A stretch of DNA of 64,000 nucleotides from the NCBI GenBank assembly GCA_951802425.1, contig OX637806.1, positions 62,001-126,000 of the forward strand, read 5' to 3'. Position 1 is the first letter of the stretch; each line of letters opens with the position of its first letter. Below are positions 42,400 through 53,645 of the stretch, piece by piece. The translations under genes were made by a program, and so were the position numbers. The notes under the pieces are model-generated. The model saw only the letters and a list, made by a program, of their open reading frames with translations, made no database searches and was not told the origin of the DNA. The stretch is from Clavaria fumosa. Lineage: Eukaryota; Basidiomycota; Agaricomycetes; Agaricales; Clavariaceae.

Positions 42400-44821
42400 T
42401 CGCAATGATCCGACCCCCATACTCGCGCGGGCCGTGACTAGTTCCTCTTCCCCTCAATTTCCTCGCGACCTTTCTAATACTCCCATTGCTTCCCAGTCTT
42501 CCCAATCCTTCCTCATAAAGACACAAATACCAGATTTCAGCTCGATTCCCTTAAATACTCTTGTTGATTGTGGCGCATCAATGAATTTCATCGATTTCAC
42601 CCTCGCGAACTCCCGTCCAAACCTCCTAATGCCACTTCCGCAACCTCTACCGCTTCAATACTTCGATGGAAGTTCCTCCAGCTCCAATATAACCCACTAC
42701 GTCCACGCTAATACGAAATTCCCCGACGATACTATCCAATCCATTAAGTTCCTCGTCACTAAAACTCATCCTCTCACTCCTGTGGTTCTAGGGCTCGATT
42801 GGTTGCGAATCTGGAACCCTAGGATCGATTGGACCAACCTCACTTTTAGTTTCGGACAGACAGCCCGCTCCGTGACTATCCCTCTCACTCTTCTGGACGC
42901 AAAACCCCGGAGTAAACCTTCCCCTGACCTCACGAACTCGACACCGAAACCCTCTAAACCCACGCGAGTTCAATTGGTCAAGGCCACCACGCTTCGCCGA
43001 TTGGAACAACAAGGAGAATTTATAGGTCTCCTATACTTCCAACCCGCGAGCAACCCCTACAACGACGAATCCATACTTGCGAGTTCCGCGACCACTCAAC
43101 CCCCTCCAAAACCCGAAGAAACAGTCCCGCACGAGTATCACGACTTCCTGGACGTCTTTTCTGAAGATCTAGCCCGGGAATTACCTCCGCACCGCGACTA
43201 CGACCACTGAATTGAACTTGAGGAAGGCGAAACACCTCCTCACGGGAAGCTGTACAACATGTCAGAAGTGGAGTTAAAGACGTTAAAAGATTATTTGGAC
43301 GACATGTTGGACAAAGGCTTCATTCGGCCGTCGAAATCCCCCGCAGGTGCACCGGTACTTTTTGCGAAGAAGAAAGATGGAAGCCTTCGCCTCTGCGTCG
43401 ACTATCGAGGTCTCAACAAGATCACCCGCAAAAATCGCTACCCCATTCCTCGAATTGAGACCCTCGTCGACCAATTAAGCTCGGCCAAAATCTACTCGAA
43501 GATCGACCTCCGTGTTGGGTATAACAACATGAGGATAGCTGAAGGAGATGAGTGGAAAACTGCGTTCCGCACTCGCTACAGCGCGTTCGAATATCTTGTC
43601 ATGCCGTTTGGACTCACGAACGCACCCGCGACCTTTCAGCACCTTATGAACGATATCTTTCACGATCTGGTCGACGTCAACGTAGTAGTCTACCTCGACG
43701 ACATCTTAATCTACTCAGACAACCTCGAACAACATCGCGACCACGTCCGAGAGGTCCTACAACGTCTACGCAAGGCAGACTTACACGCGTGACCCGAGAA
43801 GTGTGATTTCCACACCACGACGGTCGAATACCTTGGAGTTATAGTGTCCCCCGACGGAATTGCCATGGATCCTTCAAAAATACAGGCCATTCTAAGTTGG
43901 CCCGTACCCACGAAGATCCGCGACCTTCAGAGCTTTTTAGGCTTTGCTAATTTCTATCGAAGATTCATAGATAACTATTCTGGCATCGTCATTCCACTTA
44001 CGCGACTCCTCCGCAAGGATACGCCTTGGAAGTGGAGCCCACGATGCCAAGAAGTCTTCAATATCCTCAAACAAGCCTTTACCGAAGCTCCCATCCTCCG
44101 GCATTACGACCCCGATCACCCCATTACCCTCGAATGCAACGCTTCCGACTACGCGATAGCGGCCATTCTCTCTCAAACTGATCCCGCGACTAACGAGTTA
44201 CATCCCATCGCTTTCCACGCATGTACAATGATCGCTGCAGAGCTCAACTACGACATTTACGACAAAGAGCTCCTCGCGATACACAATGCATTCAAGCAAT
44301 GGAGAGCGTACCTCGAAGGCGCGCGATACCAAATTCAGGTCTTTTCAGACCACAATAACTTACGTTATTTCACCACCACGAAGCAACTCAGCCGTCGACA
44401 AGCCCGCTGGGCAGAGTACCTTTCCAGTTTCGACTATGTAATTCATTATCGAGCAGGAAAGCTAGGCGCGAAGCCAGATGCCCTCACGCGACGACCTGAC
44501 GTCTACCCGAAGAAGTCCGACCAACCCGCGACTAATGCGCAAAACAACAAGGTCGCGATACCGCTGGACTGTAGAACTTACTGTGTTCCAACTCCTCCGC
44601 CTCCGCAAGCCTACACTGAAGCTCCTCCAGCTCAATCCTTTGATCTAGATAAACAGGAGAATCAGGTAGAACGTCGCGAGGTGAAATTACGACTTACCGG
44701 CCCATTCCTTTTTCACCGTCGCAATTACCCCCTTTACTTCCTCAAATCCTTCACGAGTCTTTTCCGTCGACGCCAACCACTCTACGGGCAAATTAGCTTA
44801 TTTCACACTCGCGAGAGTTGA
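42400..44821 (+). pseudogene. pol: Truncated pol of element E: protease, RT, RNase H, no integrase
   Basis: Protease (VDCGASMNFID) lies in 42434-43210. A TGA at 43208-43210 stands where D reads CGA, as does another at 43790-43792. RT lies in 43259-43792 with YLDD at 43691-43702, and RNase H (ECNASDYAI, YDKELLAIH, SDHNNLRYF) in 43844-44500. Homology to D ends near 44567. The frame then runs into the reverse side of the antisense gene and stops at 44819-44821. The RNase H Asp in ECNASDY reads next to an Asn (ECDAS in D), so a mild change is present. No H2C2, integrase or chromodomain follows. Confidence 0.88.
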
Positions 44822-46122
44822 CTTACCTTCTTTCTCCTTCTTCAAATCCTTTACTTTGCGACGCGAGTCCCTCAATTTGGTCTCCTGGTCTGAGGAAACA
44901 AGGAAATTACTTTGTGACACGGTAAAACAAGTGAATACTTACCTTCCCAGTCACCCTCAAGCGCCTCGAAATCCCTCTCCACCTCCACTATCCGCGCCCT
45001 CAATTTCGCGATCTCCGCATCCACCTCCTCCCTCCCTTTCCCTGCCAACATGCGAATTCAATAATAATAATAAAAAACACGAAAAGCCAGGGAGCATTGG
45101 ACACTTACCTTTGTCACCCCTCCACGATGCTACCAACTTGCGTTTCGCTACCGCCAGCTCTGCATCCAACTCCGTCTCCCGATGCGACTTGTATACCCAC
45201 GCAATCTTCTGCGTGGGTTCCACGACTTGCTGACGGAGCGTCGTGAGCTCCCTCTCGAGATCGACCCTTGGGACCAAGGTCCCCACGACCTTCCCTCCCT
45301 CCTCCGCCAACTCCCCTGATGACACCGGTTTCGCGACTCGCCTTCTTGTCGATGGACCGGGTGTTGGGGACCGCAACTGAGCCCTGGTTCGTTTCCCGCG
45401 AGTCGGCCGGGTAGGAGTCCCCGGGACGGACAGGGTAGCATACCCTGTCCCCACTTGACTTGCGACCTTCGGAGTCGCCACCCCCAGCGTTTCCGACCCT
45501 TCGGCGCGCTTCAGCGCCTCGTCGACCCGCGCATCATCCCAACCGTATTCATTTTTGACGCGCCATCGCCGAAATTCTTGGACCCAGGAACATTTGCCGT
45601 GGTCCTCCGCGCACTGGCGACACTTGCCGGCAGTGCTACGCACACACTGCCGGCCCTTTGCGACACAATTGTCGCAGTCCTGTGTTTTAACAATTAGAAG
45701 GGACGAGTGGAACGAGAAATACTATTACGCACCTCGCGCTCCCTCTCGTTCCACTCCTTATTCTCCTTCACTGACCCAATTTTCTTCCAAGCCTTTAGAA
45801 ATTCCGTGGGCGACGGGTCAGCCCCGCCCGCAACTTCGCCCCTTATTCCGCTAGGGCCCGCAACATTTTCTTCTGCCCGACTTGGGCCCGCGACGTCGCT
45901 CCTCGTTTCGCTAGAGCCTGCGACCTTGCCCTTCTTCTTTTCACGCCCCGCGGTTTCTTCGCGAAGACGCGCGCATCGCTCTTGCTCAGCCTTTTGGTGG
46001 GCCAACATCTCGGCCAGCACCTCTTTGTCGCGGCTAGCCTCACCCCTTTCGAACTCCTCGTATTTGCGCATTTCGTGTTCGAGTTGGGTTCCAGTGCATT
46101 TGAGGACATTGGAGGAGACCAT
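44582..46122 (-). CDS. Antisense multi-exon Zn2Cys6-like coiled-coil gene in element E
   Basis: Six exons on the minus strand: 45733-46122, 45109-45679, 44943-45041, 44827-44889, 44698-44781 and 44582-44644. The five introns (53, 67, 53, 45 and 53 bp) have GTGCGT or GTAAGT donors and CAG/TAG acceptors, and some carry CTAAT branch-like sites. Joined, they give at least 423 codons without a stop; from intron 2 on, every junction is in phase 1. Exon 1 starts MVSSNVLKCTG and is charged. Exon 2 begins with DCDNCVAKGRQC, seven residues, then CRQCAEDHGKC: C-X2-C-X6-C-X7-C-X2-C-X6-C, a Zn2Cys6-like cluster. Exons 3-6 look like coiled coil. The next intron runs into the pol junction near 44567, so the 3' end is cut off. 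Introns survive because the element's own RNA reads the other strand. Confidence 0.8.
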
Positions 46123-46238
46123 GATGGTTGAACTTAGAGGAAAATTTCGAGTGTCGTGACCTGATCAACAAACATCGCGCTGACTAACAGTCACATGACC
46201 TCCACTCTCGCGGGGCTCAAGGCTTGAAGGGGGGGTAA

Positions 46239-47616
46239 TGTCAGGACCCATCCATTTTCCTCAACCTAACAACTCTATCACCACTCATGGACCTCCCGAC
46301 GCTCCCCTACCACCTCGCGAACCCCCCTACACTCTTCCGAAACCCGCTATCAACTTCCGAACACCTCTCAGGCCTCCATCATCTCCTCACAACACTCGCG
46401 ATCATACCACCATACTCACGTCACCTCCCGCCACCTCACCTTACGCGTATTCACCGCCGAACCCACTATTCGATGCTCAACACGCTCTTACATGGCTCCT
46501 GCAGCGACACGTGACTTGCCGCATGGCACACCGGCGTTACTCGCGTTACTCGCGTTACCAGCATTACTCACATGACATACCGCCCAAAGACCGCCCAAGG
46601 TCACCTGCCTCACCAGCGCCGTCCACGTGACCACTCACCTGACCGCGCGACCTTAACGATGAAATGCGCCACCGGCGGTCAAGCTGTGTATCCTTTTAAA
46701 TTATGTTCTCCCTTCTTCTTCTCAGTCGTCTATAACTGCATTAGCCCTGGACCAAGCCCCTCTGCCCAGTCGTAGTTACACATACGCTTATTTAGTTAGG
46801 TCGCAACCCATGACTGGTCACGTCCGCGACCTTACCTATGCTTAGTTTACCCCTCGCGATCTTAGTAGAACACGTGCACGGTCACTCTACGACTAGTTAT
46901 ACCCCGTACTACTATAGTCTTGTCGCCTGGTGCTCTCTGTACTTTCCCTTTCTCGTCATACTCCCTGCACGTATGTATATATAAGGTCTCGCATGTACTT
47001 ATGGTACTCTAGACTTGATATTGACGCACATTGGTTTAAGCTTGAGGCTAGTACGCCCTTTGAGCTTGGAACCATCGCAATTGATAGGTCTTGTCTCTCT
47101 TGGTGACCACAAGACCGCCAAGACACACTCTACTCTGTTCTAACTCGCCCTCTGCGCTCGTACAACTCGCGCGATCCAAGTATTCTCTATTATTTGTCTT
47201 GGTACTGATCTTAGAACCCTACAGGTTCACCCGTCGGTTGGAAAAGTCATCACCTTCACCGACATATTCCTCAACACCGTCGCAACCACCGCGACCCTTC
47301 CAACATTGTCTATTTCTTTCACCTTGTCTTTTTCCTTCTCTACGCTTCGTTGGTTGACCTCGCGACCTTCTCAGCGTTGTCACTTTCTCCCACCTCGTCT
47401 ATTTCTTTTTTCACGCTTCGTTGGTCGACTTCGCGACCCTCTCAGCGTCACCCATTTCCCCCCTCCTCGTCAATTTCCTCCTTTACACTTCGTGACCTTC
47501 CAGGACCGAGCATTCTCGACTGTGCTCTACAGTTGATTGGTCTTAGCGAGTTTCCAGCATAGGTCACCAACAAGTCGATCTCCGGCACTACTATCGAGGC
47601 GGGACAGGCCCTAACA
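46239..47616 (+). repeat. 3' LTR of element E
   Basis: This 1378-bp LTR is preceded by a G-rich polypurine tract and followed by the TSD TCTAC. It differs from the 5' copy by scattered CG/TG sites and a 14-nt deletion. Confidence 0.92.
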
Positions 47617-48770
47617 TCTACCACCCGAACCTGCCAAATTGAGGCGCGACACACAGTTATGCAATCTTCCTCAACTGACACGTGACTTGCCACTAGCATT
47701 ACCCGCGTTACCAGCATTATCCACATGACTTCCCACCCAAGTGTCACCTGCATCACTACCACCATCCACGTGACCGCATGCATGGACCTCGCGACCTTAA
47801 TGATGAAACACACCGCCAATGGCCAGTTGAGTACTACTTCAAATTATGCTTCCTTTCTTCTCCCCAGTCATCTATAGCTATGATAATTATGACCAAAGCA
47901 TCCCTTCGTAGTTATAGTTACCCATATGATTATTTAACTAAGTTGTGACCCATGACTGGTCAGGTTCACGACCTTACTTATGTTTCCCTTACCCCTCGCA
48001 ACCTTAGTAGAACATGTCCATAGTCACTTTATGACTAACCATACCCCGTACTACTATAGTTCTGTTGCTTGGCAACCTCTGTACTTTTCCTTTTCCGTTA
48101 TACTCTCTGTATGTATGTATATAAAGCCTCGCATGTACTTATGGTACTCCAGACTTGATATTGATGCACTTTGGTTTAAGCTTGAGGCCATGACACCCTT
48201 TGAGCTTGGAACCATCATGATTGATAGGTCTTGTCTCTCTTGGTGACCTCAAGATCGTCAAGACACTTCTACTCTATTCTAACTTGTCCTCTATGCTCGT
48301 ATAAACTCGCACACTTAAGTATTCTCTCTTATTCGTCTTGATACTGATTCCTTCGAACCCCACAGGTTCTCTCATCGGTTGACAAAGTCATTGCATTCAC
48401 CGATACACTTTTCAACATCGTCGTGACCACCCGGACTCTCTCAACATCGTCTATTTCTCTCTCCTCATCTACTTCTTCCTTTACACTTTGTCAGTCAACT
48501 TTGCGACCCTCTCAGTGTTATCTATTTCTCTCAACTCGTCTTTTTCCTTCTTTATACTTTGTCTACTGATTTCATGACCTTCTCAGCAATGTCTCCCTCC
48601 TCTCTACTTGTTTCTCTTCATTCTCACATTCTCTTAGACATCCTCGCGAGCTTCTGGGACCAAGCATTATCGACTGTGCTCAACAGTCAATTGGTCTTAG
48701 CGAGTTTCTAGAACTGGTCACCAACAAGTTGACCCTCAGTATTACTTATGAGATGGGACAGGCCCTAACA
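47617..48770 (+). repeat. Solo LTR F, right part
   Basis: This ends GGGACAGGCCCTAACA and is followed by CCCTG (48771-48775), matching 38723-38727. The TATA box (TATATAAAG near 48117) and AGACTTGATATT are kept. With the left part the LTR is about 1.37 kb. No internal sequence is attached, so the element was lost by LTR-LTR recombination before or after E inserted. Confidence 0.87.
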
Positions 48771-48918
48771 CCCTGCAATTGGCAGGGCAGGCCTGGGAAA
48801 GGACATGTATTGTAATTTATTGCAAGGACATTGAGACAAGGGCATCACAGCTGTCACAGAGGGCTGTATTGTAATGTCTTGCAATATGCTGGCAGTCAAT
48901 CTTGCAATGGCTCCATAT

Positions 48919-48960
48919 TGTAATTTCAATAGTTTATTGCAAGGAATCTACATCATTGAC
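48919..48960 (+). repeat. Short fragment of the FB1 family
   Basis: TTTATTGCAAGGAATCTACATCATTGA occurs here as at 30533-30562 of FB1, with related TGTAATTTCAATAG before it. It is a small leftover next to element G. Confidence 0.6.
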
Positions 48961-50080
48961 TGGGTCCTTGGCACATTGACAACATTTGCCAGCTGTGCTG
49001 CACTCACACTGCTGGCTCTTTGCAATGCAGTTGTCACAATCCTGTAGCTCAATAATTAGAAAAACAAATGGAACAAGAAATTTTGCTACACACCTCTTGC
49101 TCCCTCTCATTCCAATCCTTGTTCTCCCTTGCTGATCCGATTTTCTTCCATGCCTTCAGAAAATCTGCAGGTGACAGATCCATTACCCCCATGACTCTGC
49201 CCCCAATCTTGTTGGGACCTGTGACATTGCTCACCATCCTGCTGGGGCCCATGACCTTGCCTCAAAGGCGCATGCATTGCACCTGCTCCACCCTTTGACA
49301 GGCCAAAGTGTTGCCCAGGATCTCTTTTTTGAGGCCAGCCTCTTTTTCCTTGAAGATGCATGTTTCACACTCAAGCTCAATTTCTTGGTGTTTGAGGATA
49401 TTTGATGCAACCATGGTGATTGGACTTAAAAAAAAAAAAGGGTGTCATGACCTGATCAACAAACATCATGCTGATTAATCATCATGTGATCTCCACTCTT
49501 GCAGGGCTCAAGGCTTGAAGGGGGGGTAATGTCAGGATCCACCTATTTTTCCCTCCCCAATTCGACCAGATCAGCACCTATGAGCCTCCCAACACCCCTC
49601 CATAACCTCGCAGACCACCCCACACACCTCCAACAGTCACCATCACTTCCTGGAACCTTCCCTGACTGCCCATGACATCCCACCACAAGCTCACCTTATG
49701 CATATCCCCTGCCTGAATCCTTCATATTGACATGCAACATGCAGTCATGCAATCTCTTCATTCAGCATGTGACTCACCATGCAGCACCACCAGCACTACC
49801 AGTGTCACCAGCACTACTGCTACTACCAGTGCTATCAATACCACCAGCACTACCAGCACCACCAGTGCTATGACACCACTGGCACTACCAGCATTACTCG
49901 TGTTACTGGCATTACTCATGTGACCCCCTGCCCAAGGTCACCTGCATCACTAGCATCACCCACATGACCTGCCTCATGATGCTGCAACCTTAACACCCAA
50001 ACATACCACCAACAGTCAGCTGCATATGCCTTTCAAATATGCTCCCTTCGTTGCCTACTGTATCCTATAACTACATTATC
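48955..50080 (+). mobile_element. Gypsy element G (ancient 3' fragment of the E family)
   Basis: Positions 48955-49427 match the antisense gene of E (start of exon 2, intron 1, exon 1). A G-run polypurine tract (about 49519-49526) and the first 550 bp or so of a 3' LTR (from 49530, TGTCAGGATCC) follow. CpG is almost absent. The rest of the LTR and all of pol are gone. Confidence 0.75.
48960..49415 (-). pseudogene. Remnant of the antisense Zn2Cys6-like gene in element G
   Basis: On the minus strand exon 1 (MVASNILKH..., ending KDWNEREQE at about 49097) is followed by a recognisable intron with GTGTGT donor and ACAG acceptor. Exon 2 then starts DCDNCIAKSQQC and reads on to CCQC. Five cysteines of the cluster are in register; the sixth lies beyond the breakpoint. 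One in-frame stop interrupts exon 1 (near 49253). It shows the cassette is old in this family. Confidence 0.7.
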
Positions 50081-50152
50081 TATGATCTGAGGATCCCCCC
50101 ATAGTATGATCTGAGGATCCCCCCATAGTATGATCTGAGGATCCCCCCATAG
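50074..50152 (+). repeat. Three tandem 27-bp-class units
   Basis: GATCTGAGGATCCCCCCATA is repeated three times in tandem, essentially exactly. No gene is seen. Confidence 0.85.
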
Positions 50153-50156
50153 TTAT

Positions 50157-50333
50157 AGTATCAGACTGGGTCTCACACAACTTAAGGGTAAGGTCATGAT
50201 GACAATACTAAGATAAGGGGAAAAGAGTACAACAAAGGAAAAGGTGAAGTACTTGTAGCGAACACTTTGGCACTTGCCAATGTTCCCATGCTCGGACCCT
50301 CAGATCATGTGATGCGCCAAGGCGCAGGTTGGG
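50157..50333 (+). repeat. Dispersed repeat R1, copy 1
   Basis: The stretch starting ATCAGACTGGGTCTCACAC through the AGATCATGTGATG motif is about 85-90% alike by eye to 58602-58783. It may be part of an LTR or another transposon end; I cannot assign it. Confidence 0.65.
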
Positions 50334-50468
50334 GGGCCCCAAGTGCCACTGTCTTGTCCTGCGGGGTAGGCAATTTTTTTGAAGGCTCAGATGCTTAGTC
50401 CGAGCCCTGCTTAGAGTCACACAGTGGCTCGCCCTTGTCATTGCTCCAGTCGAGTGATGACACAACAG

Positions 50469-50704
50469 TAGTGTTGCCACAGCTTGGCTAGCTGTTAGCC
50501 AGCTTGAGAAGCTGATGCTCTTTTTGGTCAAGCTGAAGCTGTAGCCAAGCTGTAGCTGCAGCTTGGCTACAGCTTGAGCTGGATCAAGCTGCAGCTAGCT
50601 GCCAGCTTAAGCTGAAGCTGATGCCATTTTGTCCAAGCTGAAGCTGTAGCCAAGCTGTAGCTGCAGCTTGGCTACAGCTTCTAGCCTAAGCTGTGGCAAC
50701 ACTA
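50469..50704. mobile_element. hAT-type MITE, AGCT-rich (236 bp)
   Basis: Inverted ends TAGTGTTGCCACAGCTTGG and its near-complement, flanked by the exact 8-bp TSD CACAACAG (50461-50468 and 50705-50712). An 8-bp TSD and TAGTGTTGCC-like ends fit the hAT superfamily. The interior is a run of AGCTGTAGC / AAGCTGAAGC units with no coding capacity. Confidence 0.8.
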
Positions 50705-50712
50705 CACAACAG

Positions 50713-51094
50713 GCCTCTTTGCAGCCTTAGTGGCTGATGACTTAGCCACTTTCTTTTTTTGTTTTTGAGAGGGCCCTGTGCCCTCTGTTTGGGATATTGT
50801 TAAACCCCCAATAGGCAGCCCTAGGGGGTTTCAGATGGTAGGAATACTAGCACCATGTTGGCAACGGGATGTGACAAGGAGTGGGATGTGCATTGTTTCC
50901 TTATCCCTCATCCCTTAAATCATTTTGCATGTCATCTGACTTGCTACAAGGTCTATAGTTGTCCTACCTTTATACAAGCTATGGGTCTCATGATCCAACT
51001 TTTCCTGCATCACCCCATTCTCTCTTCTCTGGACCCTAATAGCCTGTCCCAGCTCAAATGTGTGATGAATCTGAATTATTGATATAAGGCATTA
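50713..51094. other. Unassigned sequence
   Basis: No supported gene or repeat. A short frame at 50855-51082 has no recognised domain. Confidence 0.35.
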
Positions 51095-51541
51095 TTAGTC
51101 ATCACTAAGCATACTAAGAGTGTACATCTCATCTAAAACTTGAACTATGTGAGGATCAAACAACAACATCCAATGCTTATTCTGCCCTTCATCATCATCA
51201 TTATTGTCATTGTCATCTTCATTGCCATCTTCGTCACTGTACACCTTGTGTATCTGGAGGTCCTCTTGAGTACAATGCAGCAAGTATGCTTCATTGCCAA
51301 GGATGGCGAATCCCATGAGCTGTTGATCCCATCATTCACCAACAGCATCAATGTAGTTCTGCAGTTGTATGACAGCCTCAGAGTGTGCAGTGCTTCCATG
51401 AGAATCTTTCCTGAGAGATGCAACTTCTACCATGATGCACACGATATCCGACCATTCATTGGTATCATCATCAGCACCCCAATACTGATTGATGTCGAAA
51501 TCTGGGTAAAGCCTTCCCTTTGTAACCATTGCACCTTTCAC
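51095..51541 (-). pseudogene. Remnant of a basidiomycete hypothetical gene
   Basis: On the minus strand GRLYPDFDINQYWG...DIVCIMVEVASL...AVIQLQNYIDAVGE (51332-51541) is followed after a stop by MGFAILGNEAYLLH...EDDNDNNDDDEG...FDPHIVQVLDEM (51095-51316). The segment order resembles an uncharacterised protein family I remember from mushroom genomes, but I cannot name it. The very acidic patch on this strand explains the hydrophobic frame on the other strand. It has at least one stop and no start. Confidence 0.45.
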
Positions 51542-51559
51542 ATGTGGTTAATGTCATGA

Positions 51560-52250
51560 GTCTTCCAAGTAAAATAGGACCAACCATGAGAGTATGGTCA
51601 CTGGACCTATTGGTGGATTTGCAGTGCTTGCACCTAATTGAAAATGGTTCAGGCACCTAATTCCAACATATTTGGGAGTGTATATTGCCTTTTTTAGCAT
51701 CCTGCACCTAATAGTTTCCTGGATCCCAGGCACCTAATAGAATTGAAGAATATTGTACCTTAGGATCAGCTGGAAAGAGGGCATTGGTGGAAATTGGGGA
51801 TTAGGTCATGTGACCTAGATGGGACCTATGGCTTTACTTGGTGGCTAAGGGTTAAAATTCCCACAATCCCACACCATTGTGGTTTTACAAAGTTGATGTA
51901 GGATTTGGGTTAGGAGGAAGCTATGGATGACTTTAAGGTATCAACAGGTGTGAGATAATATTCTCTATTAGGTGCACAAAACCCCATTCCAATATCTTGA
52001 GTATTGGGCTTGCTATGAATATTTCTTTGGATTTCCCACCAATGCACCATTGGTGGAATATTGTCCCCCTAGGAATTGTATACTTATACCAAATCAATGT
52101 AAATAGGTCAAAAATGGATCAGCAAATAACTAGCTAACCAGACATGGGAGAAACAAGCTCAAAAGTTCTAGAGACTCTCCTGGTCTTGGTAGACCATTCT
52201 ACCTCTATAAACCTCTGCCTAATTCTCATTACTTGGCTAGCTATTCACTA
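51560..52250. other. Unassigned AT-rich sequence
   Basis: No reading frame of note. CACCTAAT motifs recur several times (51636-51735), a weak degenerate repeat. It ends at the FB2 target duplication. Confidence 0.4.
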
Positions 52251-52645
52251 CTTACTCTGAGGACTTTACACTCAGCCACCCATTCCGATGGACTCCACTG
52301 GAATCCAATGGAGTCCATTGGAGTCCAACCAGCTCAATTGGAGCCAGCAAGGACTCCATTGGAGCCAGCAAGGACTCCATTGGAGCCAACAAGGACTCCA
52401 TTGGAGCCAACAAGGACTCCATTGGAGCCAGCAAGGACTCTATTGGAGCCAACAAGGAATCTATTGGAGCCAGCAAGGACTCTATCGGAGCCAACAAGGA
52501 CTCCATTGGAGCCAGCAAGGACTTTGTCAGACTTGGCCAGGAGTCCAATGGAATTTCTTCCAGTGGAGTCCATTGGAGCAGTCCCATTGGAGTCCACTGG
52601 AGTCCACATGGAGTCCAATGGAGTCCTAACACAGCTGAAGAAAAT

Positions 52646-52717
52646 GTCACCAGCTGGAGTCGAACCCAGATCTTTGTGTTGCTTGGAAATGCAATTACCA
52701 GCTATGCCATGCAGCCA
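52646..52717 (-). ncRNA. tRNA-like / SINE-like unit, left arm of FB2
   Basis: Read on the minus strand it has a perfect A box TGGCATAGCTGG (52698-52709) and a perfect B box GGTTCGACTCC (52656-52666), 31 nt apart. A possible anticodon arm TTGC..TTTCCAA..GCAA would show TCC. The acceptor arm is poor, so it is more likely a tRNA-derived unit than a working tRNA. Confidence 0.5.
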
Positions 52718-53645
52718 CAGTTATCTTAGCCAATATAATCCCTATAGCCCTTGTCCTGAGCTCTGTGGAGTCCTTAGGAGTCTGACTGGAGTCCTGAAGA
52801 GTCCTCAGGAGTCCTCAGGAGTCCTTAGGAGTCCGACTGGAGTCCTCAGGAGTCCTTAGGGGTCCGACTGGAGTCCTCAGGAGTCCAACTGGAGTCCTGA
52901 GGAGTCTGACTGGAGTCTTCAGGAGTCTGACTGGAGTCTTCAGGAGTCTGACTGGAGTCCTGAGGAGTCCAACTGGAGTCTTCAGGAGTCTGACTGGAGT
53001 CTTCAGGAGTCTGACTGGAGTCCTGAGGCACTTCACAGAGTCATGAAGTCAATTCTGACTGTAATAACTAACTGCAAATACTCCTTGAGACATGGCCTGC
53101 AATCTGCATGGAGTCCTGAGGAGTCCAACTGAAGTCCTGAGGAGTCCAACTGGAGTCCTGAGGACTCCACTCAGACTCCTCAAGGACTCCATGCAGATTG
53201 CAGGCAAAGTCTCAAGGAGTATTTGCAGTTAGTTATTACAGTCAGAATTGACTTCATGACTCTGTGAAGTGCCTCAGGACTCCAGTCAGACTCCTGAAGA
53301 CTCCAGTCAGACTCCTGAGGACTCCAGTCAGACTCCTGAGGACTCCAGTCAGACTCCTCAGGACTCCAGTTGGACTCCAGTCAGACTCCTCAGGACTCCA
53401 GTTGGACTCCTCAAGACTCCAGTCAGACTCCTGAAGACTCCAGTCAGACTCCTGAGGACTCCAGTCAGACTCCTGAGGACTCCAGTCAGACTCCTGAGGA
53501 CTCCAGTCAGACTCCTCAGGACTCCAGTTGGACTCCAGTCAGACTCCTAAGGACTCCTAAGGACTCCTCAGGACTCCTAAGGACTCCTAAGGACTCCACA
53601 GAGCTCAGGACAAGGGCTATAGGGATTATATTGGCTAAGATAACT

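Larger units (their letters stand above)
38947..47616 (+). mobile_element. Gypsy element E (complete, no integrase, carries an antisense gene)
   Basis: LTRs at 38947-40338 and 46239-47616 are flanked by the TSD TCTAC (38942-38946 and 47617-47621). Internal order: self-priming site, gag, zinc-knuckle part, protease, RT, RNase H; then, where D has the H2C2 finger, integrase and chromodomain, there is a multi-exon gene on the opposite strand (44582-46122). A G-run polypurine tract (46226-46235) precedes the 3' LTR. E therefore depends on an integrase from elsewhere, most simply from a D-type relative with the same termini and primer site. It sits inside solo LTR F. Confidence 0.93.

Noticed and set aside
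51140..51559. Plus-strand protein with a long Ile/Val membrane segment
   Set aside because: The hydrophobic run is the reverse complement of an Asp-rich stretch in a more convincing minus-strand frame.
52233..52859. Pro/Arg-rich repeat protein (TPLEPAR units)
   Set aside because: It is the GGAGTCC minisatellite of FB2 read in frame; several frames on both strands are equally open.
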